Part shown: positions 1-13,438 of the stretch, piece after piece
Position numbering within the stretch: position 1 is the stretch's first letter
How the letters are laid out: every line of letters begins with the position of its first letter
Origin: Chelonoidis abingdonii
Taxonomy: Eukaryota > Chordata > Testudines > Testudinidae
Length of the DNA: 64,000 bases
Assembly (NCBI RefSeq): GCF_003597395.2
Contig: NC_133778.1
Span: 11,580,546 to 11,644,545, forward strand
Direction of reading: 5' to 3'
Made by a program: the position numbers and the translations under genes
Notes under the pieces: model-generated
Told to the model about the DNA's origin: nothing
Databases searched by the model: none
Seen by the model: the letters and a program-made list of their open reading frames with translations, nothing else

Positions 1-84
1 GCTCCACTGATTTCAGCTGAATGACTTTAGTTGCAATTCTGACCCTTAATTAGCAACAAGAAGTGGTGAAAAAGGTGGGTAGAG

Positions 85-222
85 TCTCATGCCAGATGTC
101 GGAGATGGAAGGGTCCAATACCACATGACATCTCATGCCGGACGTTGGAGACGGAAAGGTCCAAGAGCACATGACATCTCATGCTGGACGTTGGAGACGG
201 AAGGGTCCAAGAGCACATGACA
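85..222. repeat. 46-bp minisatellite, three copies
   Basis: Three tandem units begin with TCTCATGC at 85, 131 and 177, giving an exact 46-base period. Each contains GGACGTTGGAGA or a one- or two-base variant and ends near CACATGACA. It lies in the VWC2L intron. The open frame crossing it is an artefact of periodicity. Confidence 0.88.
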
Positions 223-1586
223 AAATACAAGATGAGAAATAACAATGCACTCACATGTGCAGAAAGACCTAGGTGAAAAAGCTCCGGGGACATCTTAGTG
301 GGAATTTTCTTACATAGACTGCTGCTCTTGCTTCAGTGTGAAATGAGTGGATAGTTTTCTTGTTGAGAATAAAATAAAGCCCAGGGGGCAAGAGGGACAT
401 CACAGACCATGGCAGTCGTGAGCTTGATTTAAATAGTAACAGGCAAGTTTAAGATCATGTAGAGACGAAAGTTAACAATAGTTGACAGACTTTTATCTGG
501 AAAAAAGTCAAAATAACCATAAAGAACAACTTGGGGCAATAATGTTGTATTCCGTCACTCCTGGAGAACTGGAAATCCAGTAACCTTTCATCTTAAGTCA
601 AAAACCGTGTACAGTACCTGGAGCCATCACCCTCAAAATTTACTGTGACAATTTGGACGATGGGACATGAAAGAAGAAATGTTTCCTCCCAAATTTTAGC
701 CTTGCAGTGAACTCTGCCTACTGTATGTGCAAGTTGATTAAGCTGCCTGATACAACAAGCTTTGCAGCCACTTCACTGAATTTTTCAAAGCACAAGATAA
801 CGGTTCTATTTCTTTTGATAATTAGGAGTATATCTCCAGACCCTCATGTTCAGGATGCAGGGGAAAGGAATTGATATTGGCTGCTTATGAATCTTCAGGT
901 CAGGTATGGTAGAGTCAACACATTTCTGCATTAACCTTACTTCTGCACAGCGCTTCTGTGCTTGGCAACACATAATTAAGACAGCCATGAAAATTATTCT
1001 CAGTGTATCAAAAGGAAATTATTCTCCAGTTAATGACAGCAACATACAAGCAAGCTACACTGCTTACAAAAGAAAGAACAGCAAAGGACATGGGGCTCTA
1101 TCTTAACCAACAATACTGGCTTTTCCAGCTAAATTTATAAGGAATAACTTTTCAGATGAGAATCTGCATCGCACACTGTTCTGCAGATATAATCATATCC
1201 ACAAATCTCCTTCATTTGCCTTTATAAGACAATAACCAGACAAGCAGTAAGACTGAGCTGTAATCTTTTGATCATAACATATCTTTCCACTGAAATATTT
1301 TTTTTAAATGGAAAACAAAAGCTGTAGGGTGGGGGAAAAAATTGTATCACTCTGTTAAGTGAGACTGTCAAACAGAATTATCCATGAGCGCATTTATGAA
1401 ACTTATATTTAATTGACTGAGTGCAGTGGAGTTTTCAGAAATAAAAGCTTGGTCTGAACACGGCTAGCTGGCTTCTTCCTGAAAGTGATGCAAAACCTCA
1501 TTTTAGCATATGTCAGAGGGATTCGGAAGGTGAGGTGACACATTTGATATCTTTCCACGGTTTTGCGAACAAGGTAGCAAGGATTT
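223..1586. other. VWC2L intron, no feature recognised
   Basis: Mostly AT-rich DNA between the minisatellite and the CR1. No exon, RNA gene or well-bounded repeat was recognised. The short frames near 0.8-1.1 kb have no supporting features. Confidence 0.6.
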
Positions 1587-2185
1587 CATAGATTCATAGA
1601 TTCCAAGGTCAAAAGGGATCATTGTGTGCATCTAACCTGACTCCTCTAGATCACAGACCATAGAAGTTCCCCAAAATTATTCCTAGAGCAGATCTCTTAG
1701 AGAAACACCCAGTCTTGATTTAAAAATGGTCAGCGATGGAGAATCCACCATGATCCTTGGTAAACTGTTCCCACGATTAATTATGTTACACCTTTCTCTG
1801 CTAGATTTACGTATGGACTGGAATCATGTCACCCCTAAACCTTTTAGTTAAGCTAAATGATTGAGCTCCTTGAGTCAGTGACTGTAAGACAGGTTTTCTA
1901 ATCCTTTAATCAATCTCATGGCTTCTCTCCAAACCCTCCTCAATTGATCAACATCCTTCTTGAATGGTGGGCACCAGAACTGGACACAGGATTCCAGCAG
2001 CCATCACTCCAGTGCCAAATACAGAAGTAAAATAAGTTCTCTGCTCATAGTTGAGAATCCCCTGTTAATGCACCCCAGGATCGCATTAGCCTTTTTGGCA
2101 CAGCATTGCATGGGGAGCTCATGTTCAGCTGATTATCCATCCCATCCGCCAAACTTTTTCAGAGTCCCTGGTTCCCAGGATACTC
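1587..2185 (-). mobile_element. CR1 LINE 3' end (minus orientation)
   Basis: The left edge holds the doubled TTCATAGATTCATAGATTCC, the reverse complement of the short 3' repeats that end CR1 LINEs. It is followed by the conserved block with AGCAGATCTCTTAGAG, GAGAATCCACCATGA and, further on, the segment about chance contaminants of the CR1 3' coding end and UTR (near 1960-2150). The element is 5'-truncated and its frames are broken. CR1 is the dominant LINE of turtles, crocodilians and birds. Confidence 0.85.
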
Positions 2186-2424
2186 CCCCAAGATGAGAGG
2201 TCATCTATCGTGATGGCCAATAGAAACAATAATGCCAAAGAGGAATGACTGAGTCTGCTCATCATGATTCTTATAATAACAAAGCCATGACATGGACAGA
2301 CAGATAACCAGTGAGCCTTAATCTCCCATATTTCTTCCTCACCATCCTCCCTTGCCTCAGAAAGCCACCATCCTGAACAGACCTGGGCTCTTGATCTTAA
2401 ATGGCTTGGGGTGAGTATAATAAT

Positions 2425-2590
2425 TGTACCTAGCTCCAACAAAGCACTTTTCACCAGTAGATCTCAAAGCGCTTTGCAAAGGAGGTCAGGATCATTATCC
2501 CCATTCCACACAGGGGGAAGCTGAAGCACAGGGAGATGAAGTGATTTGCCCAAGATCACCCAGCAGACCAGTAGCAGAGATGGCTGTTCA
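2425..2590 (+). mobile_element. MIR-like CORE-SINE fragment
   Basis: The sequence AAAGCGCTTTGCAAAGGAGG, then ATTATCCCCATTCCACA, GGGGGAAGCTGAAGCACAGG and GATTTGCCCAAGATCACC follows the familiar MIR/CORE-SINE core and LINE-2-like tail region. It is old and diverged, with no duplication found. Confidence 0.7.
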
Positions 2591-3254
2591 GGGTACAGCC
2601 TGCAGGCTGACTCCACTAACTTGTTTCTTGAAGATCCCTCTGCAGGGGAGGAATGATCAGCCTGCAGCCTGCATTCTGAGGGCAACAGATGAGCAGGAAA
2701 TAGAAGGTCACTGGGCTTCCATAGTAGACAAGGTGCAGAGATGAACTTGGGCCTGCTGGGGGGAAAGCATAGCTCTGGGGAGGGATCGGGTGGGGAAGCT
2801 GACTGGTCTCATTCTGATGCTGATCTCTTTCACTGGGTTTGTTTGAAGATCACTTGAACTTTCATTTCTGGGAAGCTTAAACCTGGAAGCAAACATTCAC
2901 CTGGAGTAAACCATAGAAAGGAAACTGAGTGCTGAAACCAACAGATGAGGTACAAGTCTAATCAGAGCTCACTGGAGTACAAGGATTCATCCTTGGACAG
3001 TAAATGCTTCAGGGACTCAAAAGGCCAAATATAGAGGTGAGGTATACGATGACGCAAACTACATTGTGATAGCATGTGTAAGTGATTCTCACTGGACCTA
3101 AGGGAGCCTAAATTACACTCACACACACATTGAGAACTCAGAAGGTTAAAGTTACATTTTCCACATAGCTGTGTTTTCTGCTACAGCCTTCTCTTAGATT
3201 CCTTGGTATGTGAGCTATTGAGCACAAAACACAGACTTAGTGGGTCACATTCAG

Positions 3255-3560
3255 AGATGCTGTCTCAAACCGATGAAAAAAATAGTAATTATTTTTCTGG
3301 GAAATATAAACAAATGTTATCTTTGTCAAAATTTCCCATGAAAATTCTGGGTTTTTTATTTTTATTTTTTACAAAAAACAGAAACTATCGGTAACATTTT
3401 TGGTTTTTTAACAACATTTTTGATTTTTTTAAAAAAGGGTTTTGATAAAAAGTTTTGTGTTTCCAAATTCCATTTTTGGTAAAAATTTTCAGTTAAAAAA
3501 TCTACCAAAACCTTTTATCGAAAATATATATATATATTTTTTAGTTTCGGAGGGAGGGTT
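3255..3560. repeat. AT-rich degenerate repeat
   Basis: This stretch is dominated by A and T runs with recurring TTTCCCATGAAAATT and CATTTTTGG/CAACATTTTTG motifs, ending in a short TA run at about 3525-3538. It looks like decayed repetitive or simple DNA. No gene is supported. Confidence 0.45.
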
Positions 3561-4792
3561 TGGAGAGGGAGGTGTGTAAAGATGAGAACTTTTTATTCTC
3601 AGTGACGTTTTTGTGCAAACATTTTCATTTTTGACCAAAAGCCACAATGAAAACATTTCAAACAACTCAAGAGATGTGTAGGGAGTGGAAGTTCCACATT
3701 GATAAGGCGATACGGACACAAGTCTGAGAGTATTACTGGACCTGTGATCTTTCTGAGTATAAGCTGGCATAACTCAAAGGTGAAGTGGGCTGGAAGACAG
3801 TATAAGTTACACCTGCTTAGACTCACCTCTGAATTTCTCCCAATGTGTGACTAAAGAGAATGTCTCAAGGGGTGAGATGTGGCCAGGATAGACTGAGTGC
3901 CACTGTAAATGCTACTTAGGTAAGTACTAGCAGAAATGAATGGAGACAAATAATACTGAATTACACTTAGCCTAAGGTTAAGGCTCCGTTCCCTTCCATT
4001 CTCCAGTGAACGCATACAGCTACAAAGTGGGCTTTACAAAACGAGGAACTGATTGGCTGATTCTGACTCTATGGTGTAATGCAACCCTAAAAATGCCCAT
4101 AAGCCGACCTCACTGAATGAAGTCATAATGTCAGTCATGTTACCACAATGGTTAAAGATGTTTTGTATCCTGACACAGGCTCCCCGCTTTGTGTGCTATT
4201 GTTATGGCAGTGGTGATATTATGGCACAAATGGTGCACTGGGCATCTGTCAATGGAAAATAAATGTTTGCACTACAAACACTGACCAGTGGCAAATAATA
4301 ACGTACATCACCCAGGGCCCAACCCTGCTTTCACCGAAACCAATGGGAGTTCTACTACTGACTTCAATGAGAGCAAGAGCAGCCTATTGATCTTAGACAA
4401 ACGTTGACCCCTCTCATTTCAATCTAGAGCCTAATGCTGCTTCCCGTACCCATGTGAATAGTCCAACTGCCTTCAAGTGGGACTAAGAGTGGGAGCAAGG
4501 TAAGCAGGAATTAGCCCTTGGAGAGTTGAAATTCTCACCTTGACTGATCCTCACTACTTTAGGGCCCATCCTACAAACCCTTGCTCGGGTGAACAATCCC
4601 ATTGACTTCAATGAGATGACTCATGAGAGGAAGAGTGTCCTTGAGTTGCAGTGATGGAAGTTGCTAACTAAAGCGCACACACAATGAGAAGGAACAAACA
4701 TCGACCTTTGCCAGGCACGGTAGTTTCTGGGCTGCGTGTAGGTAATAAAAAAATCTTTATAGTATTTTGCTGTTACCTCTTCTTTAGAGCTA

Positions 4793-4939
<147 letters not shown>

Positions 4940-5574
4940 CTAGGAACAAATCTAAAATTAGCCCATTTCCTCCTGCAGCTTAAACGTTTGTAACATTTAT
5001 ATGTTGCCATAAGACAAAACATCTGCGTTTAATACGACTTCACTGCATTCATTCATCATGTGCAACACAAATTAACCTTGTAAAATTGTAGTCTGAAATA
5101 CTTTTAAAAGTGCTAAGGAGAATGCTCAGAATTAGATCTGTTTTAAGGACCATGCTTGTACTTTGTCCATTGTCACATTTACCTCTCTATTATAAAAGGA
5201 CCCAGACCAGGCCAGGAGGACTAAAACAAGTCACCAGTCAGGCTTGGGTTTGAAGACACATGAGCGCATGTCACAGATTGTGTTTCTTTGCTCATCTATT
5301 GCCTTCTGGTGAGCATGTCTGGTGTTAAAAGTTATAAGAGCAGGGTTCCAGTAAACCTCAGCTCCGTGGCTGCTCTCGGGAGGGAGCAGAGGGACTGCAT
5401 GATGTTCAAATGCACGTTCATGTCATGTGCAAACTCACAGTCACAAACCAACCTAATGCCCTGCATGTGTTGCCACCGGATCAGCTGGCTCAGAAGCTGG
5501 ACCCTTCACAATGTGGCAACCTCAGGTTAGAGTGATACATTTTTCAGAATCAAGAAGAATTTCTGTTGCTTTTC

Positions 5575-5695
5575 TTGTGGGGTAGAGATTGTATTTTTGT
5601 TCTGTGTTTGCCCAGTGCCTAGCACAAGAGGGCCCTGATTGGGCCCCCCAAAGCACCACCACAATATAAACATTAATTAATTAATTAATTTTCTA
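5575..5695 (+). mobile_element. SINE tail with (ATTA)n end
   Basis: The block GTAGAGATTGTATTTTTGTT, GCCCAGTGCCTAGCACAAG and AAGCACCACCACAATATAAA ending in repeated ATTA is the 3' tail of the MIR-like SINE that recurs at 27.8 kb, 29.4 kb and 57.3 kb. It lacks its tRNA-like head here. Confidence 0.65.
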
Positions 5696-7429
5696 GTCAC
5701 ACCCTCAAGAAGGTACTTAAGCATATGCCCAAGAAGAAGCTCTGAGTAATCCCACTGAAGTCAATGAGTTAGGTAGGAACCAACTGAACTGGTTACATTT
5801 TAGGACTGTCAGTCTAAAGAGTGTGCCTTGAACATGGAAGAGAGAGTTGTCCTCACCTCACTTGTCTTCCCTTTTAATGGGGAGCTGAAGAAATCTGTTT
5901 TAAAAAATAAAAAAGTCACTGTTTCGAGTCTCTAAAACAACAAGTATGTGCACGCATGTGAGACAGCCACACGTACGCATACAATTGGAGAATTAGTGTG
6001 TGGCAGGCTGATGTGTGAAATCTCCAGCAATTTAGTGTGCTGCGCACCAAGTATCCATGTGGACAATGATGCTGCACACTCAGAAATCCATAGTGCACTT
6101 TGATCTACTCTAAACAGCCGAGCACACAAGAGAGCTTCCAGTGTGTGGAGCAGAGAACACACAACCAGTTCATGTGCCACACGCTTGAGGGCTGTTTTTA
6201 CACCCCAGCACATCACACACTAATGCTCTGTCCAGCTATGCCCTTAGATAGACTAGGGAGAGGGAGTGGGACAAAGGTTGGGGAAGAGAAATAAAGGTGA
6301 CTGATTAGCGCATGTGAAAACCAAATCACTAGGAGATCATTTTATTCGTTACCTGTCAGACACTGAATTCAGGCCTCTTCTGAAACAGCTGATCCCCTCA
6401 CTAGCAGCTAAACTAACGGGTGGAAGGTACTGGCGCAAACTCTTCGTTCCATCACATAAGCAGAAAGCTGCAATAATGCCATTGAATTCAATGGAATTCC
6501 TCCAAATTAAATGAGAGCAGAATGCGGATGAAATGTTTCAGATTGTGGTGATGTTTCTCGCTCATTCGTACAAGACATACAGAACACCCTGAGTTCTGGT
6601 CTTGGCAGGTAAAAAGCTTTTCTGTTCACCTCTAAGGGGCTCCATATGTCTTGAATCAAATCATTTATGCCCATGGAATTCATTTCCACCCTAAAATGGA
6701 CTGATTAACGCATCCCTCGCTTTGTCTGAACGTCTGCAGCCTGTAATCCCCATCAACTCTCATTACTAGTGACTCTGGCAAATTAGATAAAATCAGCACA
6801 TCCTGAGTTAGGAAAGCAGTCTGTGGAGGTGGAAATCCTCTGTCTAATTATCTTCCCTCATTCCATTCTGCTTTGATTTCTATCTGCAGTACCAGGAAGT
6901 TAAATGTCTTTTACCGGCTTTTCTTATTCAAGTCTATTTAATAACAATAAAAACAACACTGAAGAAACCCAAACTACTTGCCCAGGGATCAATAAGTAAA
7001 TTACTGTCTTGTTTTTCCCCAATTTAACCAATAGTTATATGGAATAGTCCAGCTAGATCTTATGCTATATTGAGACCTTCATTAACACTTCCTTGAGAAT
7101 TTCTCCCTGCCACAAAGTTACATTGGTTTCTGTGATGCGGAGCTGCTAGCATTGCAAGGTATTCTACTGCATATGCCTGAGATTGAAGCGCATCAGCAGA
7201 TGTAGAAGATGCCGCTAAATGACTCTACACTGAGTAAATGAGACATGACATGTTTATCTTTTGATTCTGTGTTGTTAGTATTACCTGAAAATGACACTGT
7301 AATAAAATGTGATGTTATTTGACACTGGAAGCAGCTGTTGGGATGGGAGAACTTCACACAGTTATAAGATGGAAAGAACTCTTCAACTTTTCAGACAATG
7401 AACATTCTGCAGAAGAAAAGAGGATGTTC

Positions 7430-7700
7430 GATGTATGTCATCCCCTCTTTGAATCTCTCCACCAGCTTCCTATTCCCCACCATATGAAGTTCAACCTACT
7501 CGTTCTTTCCTTCACACTCATCCTTAACCTCACCTCTTTATACTCACTAGTCTCTTACTGTAGCACTCACACATCTCCTCCCCTCCACCAGTGATGCCAA
7601 GCTTGCTGACCCCTTCTCCAAATGCCTCAGTGCTTTCTTCCACATCTTCCCTTACACACAGAACACTCTTCCGGAGCTGACCTGCAAAGCTGCTCCTGTC
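7430..7700 (+). mobile_element. Decayed LINE 3' fragment (L2-like)
   Basis: A pyrimidine-rich stretch with CCACCAGCTTCCTATTCC, AAGTTCAACCTACTCGTTC and ACACAGAACACTCTTCCGG resembles the 3' coding end of L2-type LINEs. A second fragment of the same kind is at 61.9-62.3 kb. Frames are broken. The assignment is by recall and is tentative. Confidence 0.4.
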
Positions 7701-8439
7701 TTGTGTAGGATCTGATCCAAAGCATAGTGAAATCAATAGGATTCTTTTTAATGATATCAATGGGCTCTGGCTCAGAGCCTTAAATTCCTCCTGGAGACAC
7801 ACTTCTTCTGGGATGACTACAGGAAACTAGCTGACTGAGTAGTCTGTTATTTATCTCATGAATGAACTGGTCTTCTATACAGAGAGCTGAGTCAAGAGTT
7901 GGGAGGAAAGGCCCTGAAACTGAAGCTGGGAATTAGTGCAGGAATGGGGGTTCACATGAGGCACCTCCAGGTCTTTTTCTGACTTCTCTATCCAGCCCAT
8001 CTGTCCTTATTTTTCTCCAGGCATTAACCGCTCTTCTATTGACCCTACTGAAGTTCTCTTCCAGATGCTGCTGCTTTGTTTGCTTTTTATTCCTGAGCAA
8101 ATATCATATACGGTGAGCGCTTTAAATAGTGTGCACTGGGTAACTTGGCCAATTTTCAGCAACACCAGGGTTGGCATTTAAACGGGTGTCATGCATGGAG
8201 CATGGCACTTTGATAAACAGTTTGTAAATTGATGTTCTCCTGTCCTTATTGAAAACCAGTGATGGGAATGTTTGCTAATGCCTGATATACAAAAAGAGCA
8301 TTCAGTCATGACACTTGCTTTTAGACAGTGCAAATAGCCTAACTAGAATCTTTTTGAGCTGATACTTTACAAAAAAACTCTAAGGAGATCAATGAATTCA
8401 GACCAGGAAAGGGTTATGGATGGTACAAGACTTTGGGCA

Positions 8440-8740
8440 AGATTTTTGACAGTATCCTTCTGAACAAGAACAATGTCTTATAAGAGGGAAGCTGAGGAGG
8501 GTACCTAGGGTGGAGCAGTGCTGGGGAAGGGGAGAGGGAGCTGGGGAGCTTCAGCCTAGCAAAGCCCCAGGCTGCAGGCTGAGTTAAGGGCCCACTAAAG
8601 GGTACTAAGGCTGCAGAACCGGGAACAGGCAGAGGCAGCTGGTCTAACCCTCTGGCCGATGATGAGTGGTTTACAGACTGCAGTCTGCTCCAGTGAGTGA
8701 GGGCCTCTACCCATGACTCGTCTGTCAGTGTGGAATCATA
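8440..8740 (+). repeat. Possible degenerate LTR fragment
   Basis: A GC-rich patch beginning near CTTATAAGAGGG and including AGTGGTTTACAGACTGCAG and CTCCAGTGAGTGAGGGCC resembles an internal or LTR part of a chelonian retroelement. No ends or target duplication were found. The overlapping minus open frame is not supported as a gene. Confidence 0.35.
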
Positions 8741-9384
8741 TGATTCTCCTAGTCTCAGCCAGGACATGGGCTGCATTCCCCTCGGATCAACTGCGGGTTA
8801 CTTCAGCAGGCTTGAGCTGAGTTCAGTACCTGCAGTTCATTTCCCCACAGGGCAATGGCAATGGTAACTGGTAACCCAACAGCCCTCTTAAAGCCACATA
8901 TAATTGATTTAGCACAAAAGCATTTCAGAGACAACAGATCTTAAAAAGAATAAGCCAGTCTATATGCAGGCCTGCCTCTCCCTAAGGCTTACATTCCCCT
9001 GGACATGGAGAGACACCAGCTCTTTCAGAGTCAGACTCCTCTCCAGAGCCTTCCTCTTTGTCAGCCTGTCCCCAGATATTCCCTAACTATTCACCTCTGC
9101 CCTTCCCCCCAGTGCCTTTCCTGAGAAAGGCTTTTTAATTGTTTGGGAGCGGAGCGGGGTGTGGGACAAGGTAGAGTGGGAGTGGGAGTTTGGAGGAAGG
9201 GGTGGAGTGGGGGTTGAGCACCCCCTGGGCAGAGAGGAAGTCAGCGCAGAGGCCAGGTTACATCTCACTTAACCAATTCCCTGCCATTGCAGTGGCCTCA
9301 GGCACTCAATGTCTCCTGTTCTCTGCCTTTGGCACACAATAATTTAGTCTCCTGTGAGCTGCCACGCTTGCGTCTCGGTTCTGC

Positions 9385-9485
9385 TGTTGTGTTTAGTGTG
9401 CGGGCGCTGGATGGTCTGTGATATACGGGAGGTCAGACTAGATGATCTGGTGGTCTCCTTTGGCCAGAAAATCTATGACTCTATG
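9385..9485 (+). mobile_element. CR1 LINE 3' tail
   Basis: The sequence GGAGGTCAGACTAGATGATC, then GGTCTCCTTTGGCCAGAAA and the terminal ATCTATGACTCTATGA octamer repeats is the standard CR1 3' end. Only about 100 bases are kept, as is typical for 5'-truncated copies. Confidence 0.85.
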
Positions 9486-11813
9486 AAAGTCCTCTAACAT
9501 ATAGTTTGTGTGATTATATCAGTTTCAACCAGAGCCTTGTCAGTTTCAAATGCCACAGGACGCGTGGGAGAGAGTCAGATCTCAAAATGGACGCAAGCTG
9601 TAAATTGTAGACCCAGTTCCCAGTGTTACCAACGTTTGGGGGTATGTGGTTCTGTGGCTTAGGTTTGGACTCATTTTGACATGGTTTCAAAAGACCTGCT
9701 CTCCATCAGGGACACGGCTGCCATCCTGGAGGTTCCCACGAAGCCGAGGCAAGATCTGGCACGTCACCAAAGCTTTCATGGATGCCAATAATTCCGTTTC
9801 ACTTCTCTCTTATTGTCTGTGAGCCATTGGTACCAGCCCTCGTATAGATAATTGCTGTCAACCCTCCTCTGTGCAGAATCTATTGATGGACTCATGCTTT
9901 ATGCAGAGGTAGCAGCAGTCAGTGCAGGAAAAGGTAAAATGAAGTCTGTCAAATGGTGCGCAGATACCTGGAGCGCAGATGTAAATGTTAATGATGTTAG
10001 GGACAATGGCAGTTCTGATGGAGATAATTTTTGTAGCTACCATTTCAGGTGGTGAATTTATAGGGAGGAAGATGAATAAGATCTGAGCCACAACAGCTTC
10101 CATGTTACAGCTAAGATAATAGGTTACAAATGGGAAGAGAAGAATATAAAAAGAGACCCTCGACACAGGATGGCATTCATCAGAGACGACTGAAGGAGCT
10201 GAAATTGGAATAATTGTCATTGCTATTTAAATTGTCTCTGATCTCCGGCAGAATAGCAGTGGATTGCAAGAAAGCTGAAGTAGTGCCTGCTCCTAAGAAA
10301 CTTAGCAGGTGTTAAACTATTGAGGACAGACAGATTAGCTTGACATGCACCCTAGGCAAGATAGTAGAATCAATCAGAAAGGCTGAGATAGCAGGTTATT
10401 TATTTATAATTAGAGGTGGCTGAATACTGCAAGATTCTGAGCAGCAACTTATTACAATACATAATTAGCCCCATTGACTTCAATAGGTAGAAGAGATTCA
10501 GTGTGAATAAAGGTATTAGAATGATCCCATTCATTGACAACATCCATTTGAATTCTGACTAACTTCAGTTTGGCCATGCTCGTGCCCTTTTATATTGGTT
10601 ATTCATAGCCAATGGGTTTTTTTGTTCATCTTAATGTTTGGGGAATGGCTGTTCTTCATACAAATTTGCATGTGAGTATTCATTAGTCACTATTCATTAC
10701 TTTTCATTGGTCATTTTTGTTTTAAAAGTTTCAAACATCCAATCAGAGCAGCTACAATATTGTGTGACTTACATGGCCATTCGCACAACAGGAATCACCC
10801 CCATAGGCTGAAGAGTGTTCAAATAAACTAGCTGGTGAATATTTACACATAGCAAATATAACCACAGAAAAGAGGACTGGTTCCCAAATGAGAAAATGGC
10901 GCTAAAACAGATAAGGTTATTTGCAAAGTTTGTTATTTAATTATATATAAATACATATTGACTGACCCTCTATAGTGTCATGCGTCACAATATTCAGAAG
11001 CACTCAATCCACTTTAGAGACTGATGCAAACAGTAGACAGAGTTCAAATATACTGAGCACCCGTAAGTCCAAGTCAACAGGGTGCTCAGCATCTCTGAAA
11101 ACCAGGCAATACATACAAGGGTTATCACGGTAATCACTGAAACGCGGCAACCAGTGAGGAATTATTTATCCAACCGAAAGAACAAGGGAATAAACATTCA
11201 ACTCCTTTAAAGTAAAAAAAAATGCTCTCTAGAAATAATAGTCCTGGCTCTCAAATCCAGCTGAGCTGTACTCAGTGCAGCACCTGACTAGGAAGCAAAG
11301 ATGACCTGATTCCACCTTTATCACTTCCAGATCCAGGAGCTCTAAGCAAAAGTTAGAGCAGCCTCAGGGCTGCTCTAATTTATGTCCAGCTGCCTGCAGT
11401 CACAAGGGTCTGTTCTAGCAACTGGGAAGAGTCATAACACAGAAGCATTTTGGCCTCACCCCCTTGCACTGAGTGCTATCGTTAAGGAAAGACAGAGCTC
11501 CTGGGCAGCTCCCTGCCACCCAAGGATTGCCCCTTTGGGGGACATGCCTTCCCTTCCCCTATCTATGCCCCTCCTATACTGGGGTAGATGCTGTATAAAC
11601 AGCGGATTGCATCCCCACCACTGGGGATTCTCCATACGCTGCAAGAACTCCAGGCTAGCGAGTAAAGTTTACTTAATGGCTCAGGGAACAGCACACAGGG
11701 TTGTACCATAAGAGCTAACCAGGTCCTATATTTGATGTAACAAGAGAGTCATATAATGATTAGCTTTGCTAGGTTTTCAGTATTTTCCATGTGTGGGGCC
11801 AGCTGATGTATTT
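9486..11813. other. VWC2L intron, little structure seen
   Basis: AT-rich intron with no bounded element. A fragment near 11.04-11.11 kb (GAGCACCCG ... GGGTGCTCAGC) is a short imperfect palindrome of the dispersed type. Short open frames near 9.9 kb and 11.4 kb show no protein features. Confidence 0.55.
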
Positions 11814-12120
11814 CTAAGGCGATGTACACGCTACAGCTTATGTTGGTTTAAGTTATGTTGCTCCAGGGTGTGAATAAGCCACCTTCTACCCTGCGTGATG
11901 TAAGTTACACTGACCTAAGCGCCAGTGTGGACACCGTTGTCGATGGGAGAGAGTCTCTCGCCGACATAACTACTCCCACCCCTGCGAGCGGCAGTGGCTA
12001 AGTCAGTGGGAAAGCTCTCTCCCACTAGCGTAGAACATTTGCACTAGCAGTGATACGATGTAACAGCTGCAGCAGTGTAGCTGTTCCGTTGTAAGCTCCG
12101 TAGTGTAGCCACAGCCTAAG
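11814..12120. mobile_element. MITE with imperfect terminal inverted repeats
   Basis: The left end CTAAGGCGATGTACACGCTA and right end TAGTGTAGCCACAGCCTAAG are imperfect inverted repeats. The interior holds further inverted pieces (GGGAGAGAGTCTCTCGCC and AGCTCTCTCCCACTAGCG). It is a nonautonomous DNA transposon of a kind abundant in turtles. No clear target duplication was seen, so the superfamily is left open. Confidence 0.7.
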
Positions 12121-12226
12121 ACTCCTGGAATTGGTTTTTGGTTTGGGTAGTCATCCTTCAATTAGCTGATAAAAGGGAACCAAATTTCATGAGAGGATCC
12201 AACCTTGGCCTCTCCCAAAGGGCCTG

Positions 12227-13272
12227 TGTGACGTTATTGATATAAACTGGGACCATATAGAACATAGGTTGCAACCAAGGTCCTGTAGTGGCACCAAATC
12301 TTATGTAAAGGGGGTCATATAAGGTGTCTAAGACCAAGTTACGGGTTACTGGTTATGACTATGCTGTCTCTATGTCTGTATCGCTTTTGTAGTTGAAGTT
12401 ATGCATATTGGCTGAAGTTCAAAGCTTGTGTGGGGTTACTGGGAAAGATCCCAGACAAGTGGTGTCAGCTCTGCTTAGCCTGCTTGAGCCCATTAAGGAC
12501 TCATATACACAACTGACCATTGAGAGGAGGCGATACGCCTTGTGACTCAGCAGGTGTGCAGAAACTGGCCATGTACTGCAGACTCCATTTGCCTGTAACT
12601 TTTCACAGTAAGACAAAGAAATGTTCTTACACCTGGAAAAGCCTATATAAGGCGGAGGCCTCATCTCCATTTTGTCTTTCAGTCCTGCTTCGTTACTCTG
12701 GAGGACTTTGCTACAAGCTGAAGCTCTACACAAGGAACTGATGACCATCCAGCCGGGGATGTCTCAAGAGACTTGATTAAACCTGCATGTTTATCCATCA
12801 CTGGCTACAAGCCTGAACTGAAGAATTTGCCTACTGTATGATAATTGATTCCATTAACCAATTCTAGCTCTCATCTCTATCTTTTTTTCCTTTATGAATA
12901 ACTTTGAGATTTAGATTCTAAAGGATTGGCAATAGCGGTGATGTGTGGTAAGATCGATGTGTATATTGACCTGGTTCGGGGCTTGGTCCTTTGGGATCGA
13001 GAGAACTTTCTTTTACTGGTGTTGGTTCCATAACCATTCACCCAGGACGAGTGACACTGGTGGATACTGGAAACTGGAGTATCTAAGGAAAATTGCTTGT
13101 GGACCTGTGGTTAGCCAGTGGGTGGACACGAGTCATTTTTGTACTGCGCTTGGTGCCTTTGGTTTGCCTTAGAGGTGGAAAAACCCCAGCCTTGGGCTGT
13201 GACTGCCCTGTTTGAGCAATTGGTCCTGATTTGGCACTCTCAGTTGGGTCCCGCCAGAACCACATCGTCACA
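12227..13272 (+). mobile_element. Solo LTR, 1046 bp, with perfect 5-bp duplication
   Basis: The element starts TGTGACG and ends CGTCACA, a perfect short inverted repeat with the TG...CA ends of LTRs. GCCTG flanks both sides (12222-12226 and 13273-13277). A TATA box lies at 12644-12650 in AAAGCCTATATAAGGCGG, the expected U3/R promoter position, giving plus orientation. No internal gag or pol lies next to it, so it is a recombination product of a full retroelement. Open frames inside it are not genes. It may be of Gypsy or endogenous retroviral origin; the family cannot be settled from an LTR alone. Confidence 0.9.
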
Positions 13273-13438
13273 GCCTGCATATCCTGTTATTTCATTGACG
13301 GAAGCAGTGGAGCGTCCCATATCAACATGACTCCACACTTCTCTTCTAAGAGCAAAACTTCATATAGACACATGTCTATATCATTTTATTCCTGACAACA
13401 GCTGTACTTACAGAGCCCTGTGGCTGGACGGACTAGAG

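Noticed and set aside
85..222. CRISPR-like array
   Set aside because: Only three units with no unique spacers; a tandem minisatellite in a vertebrate intron.
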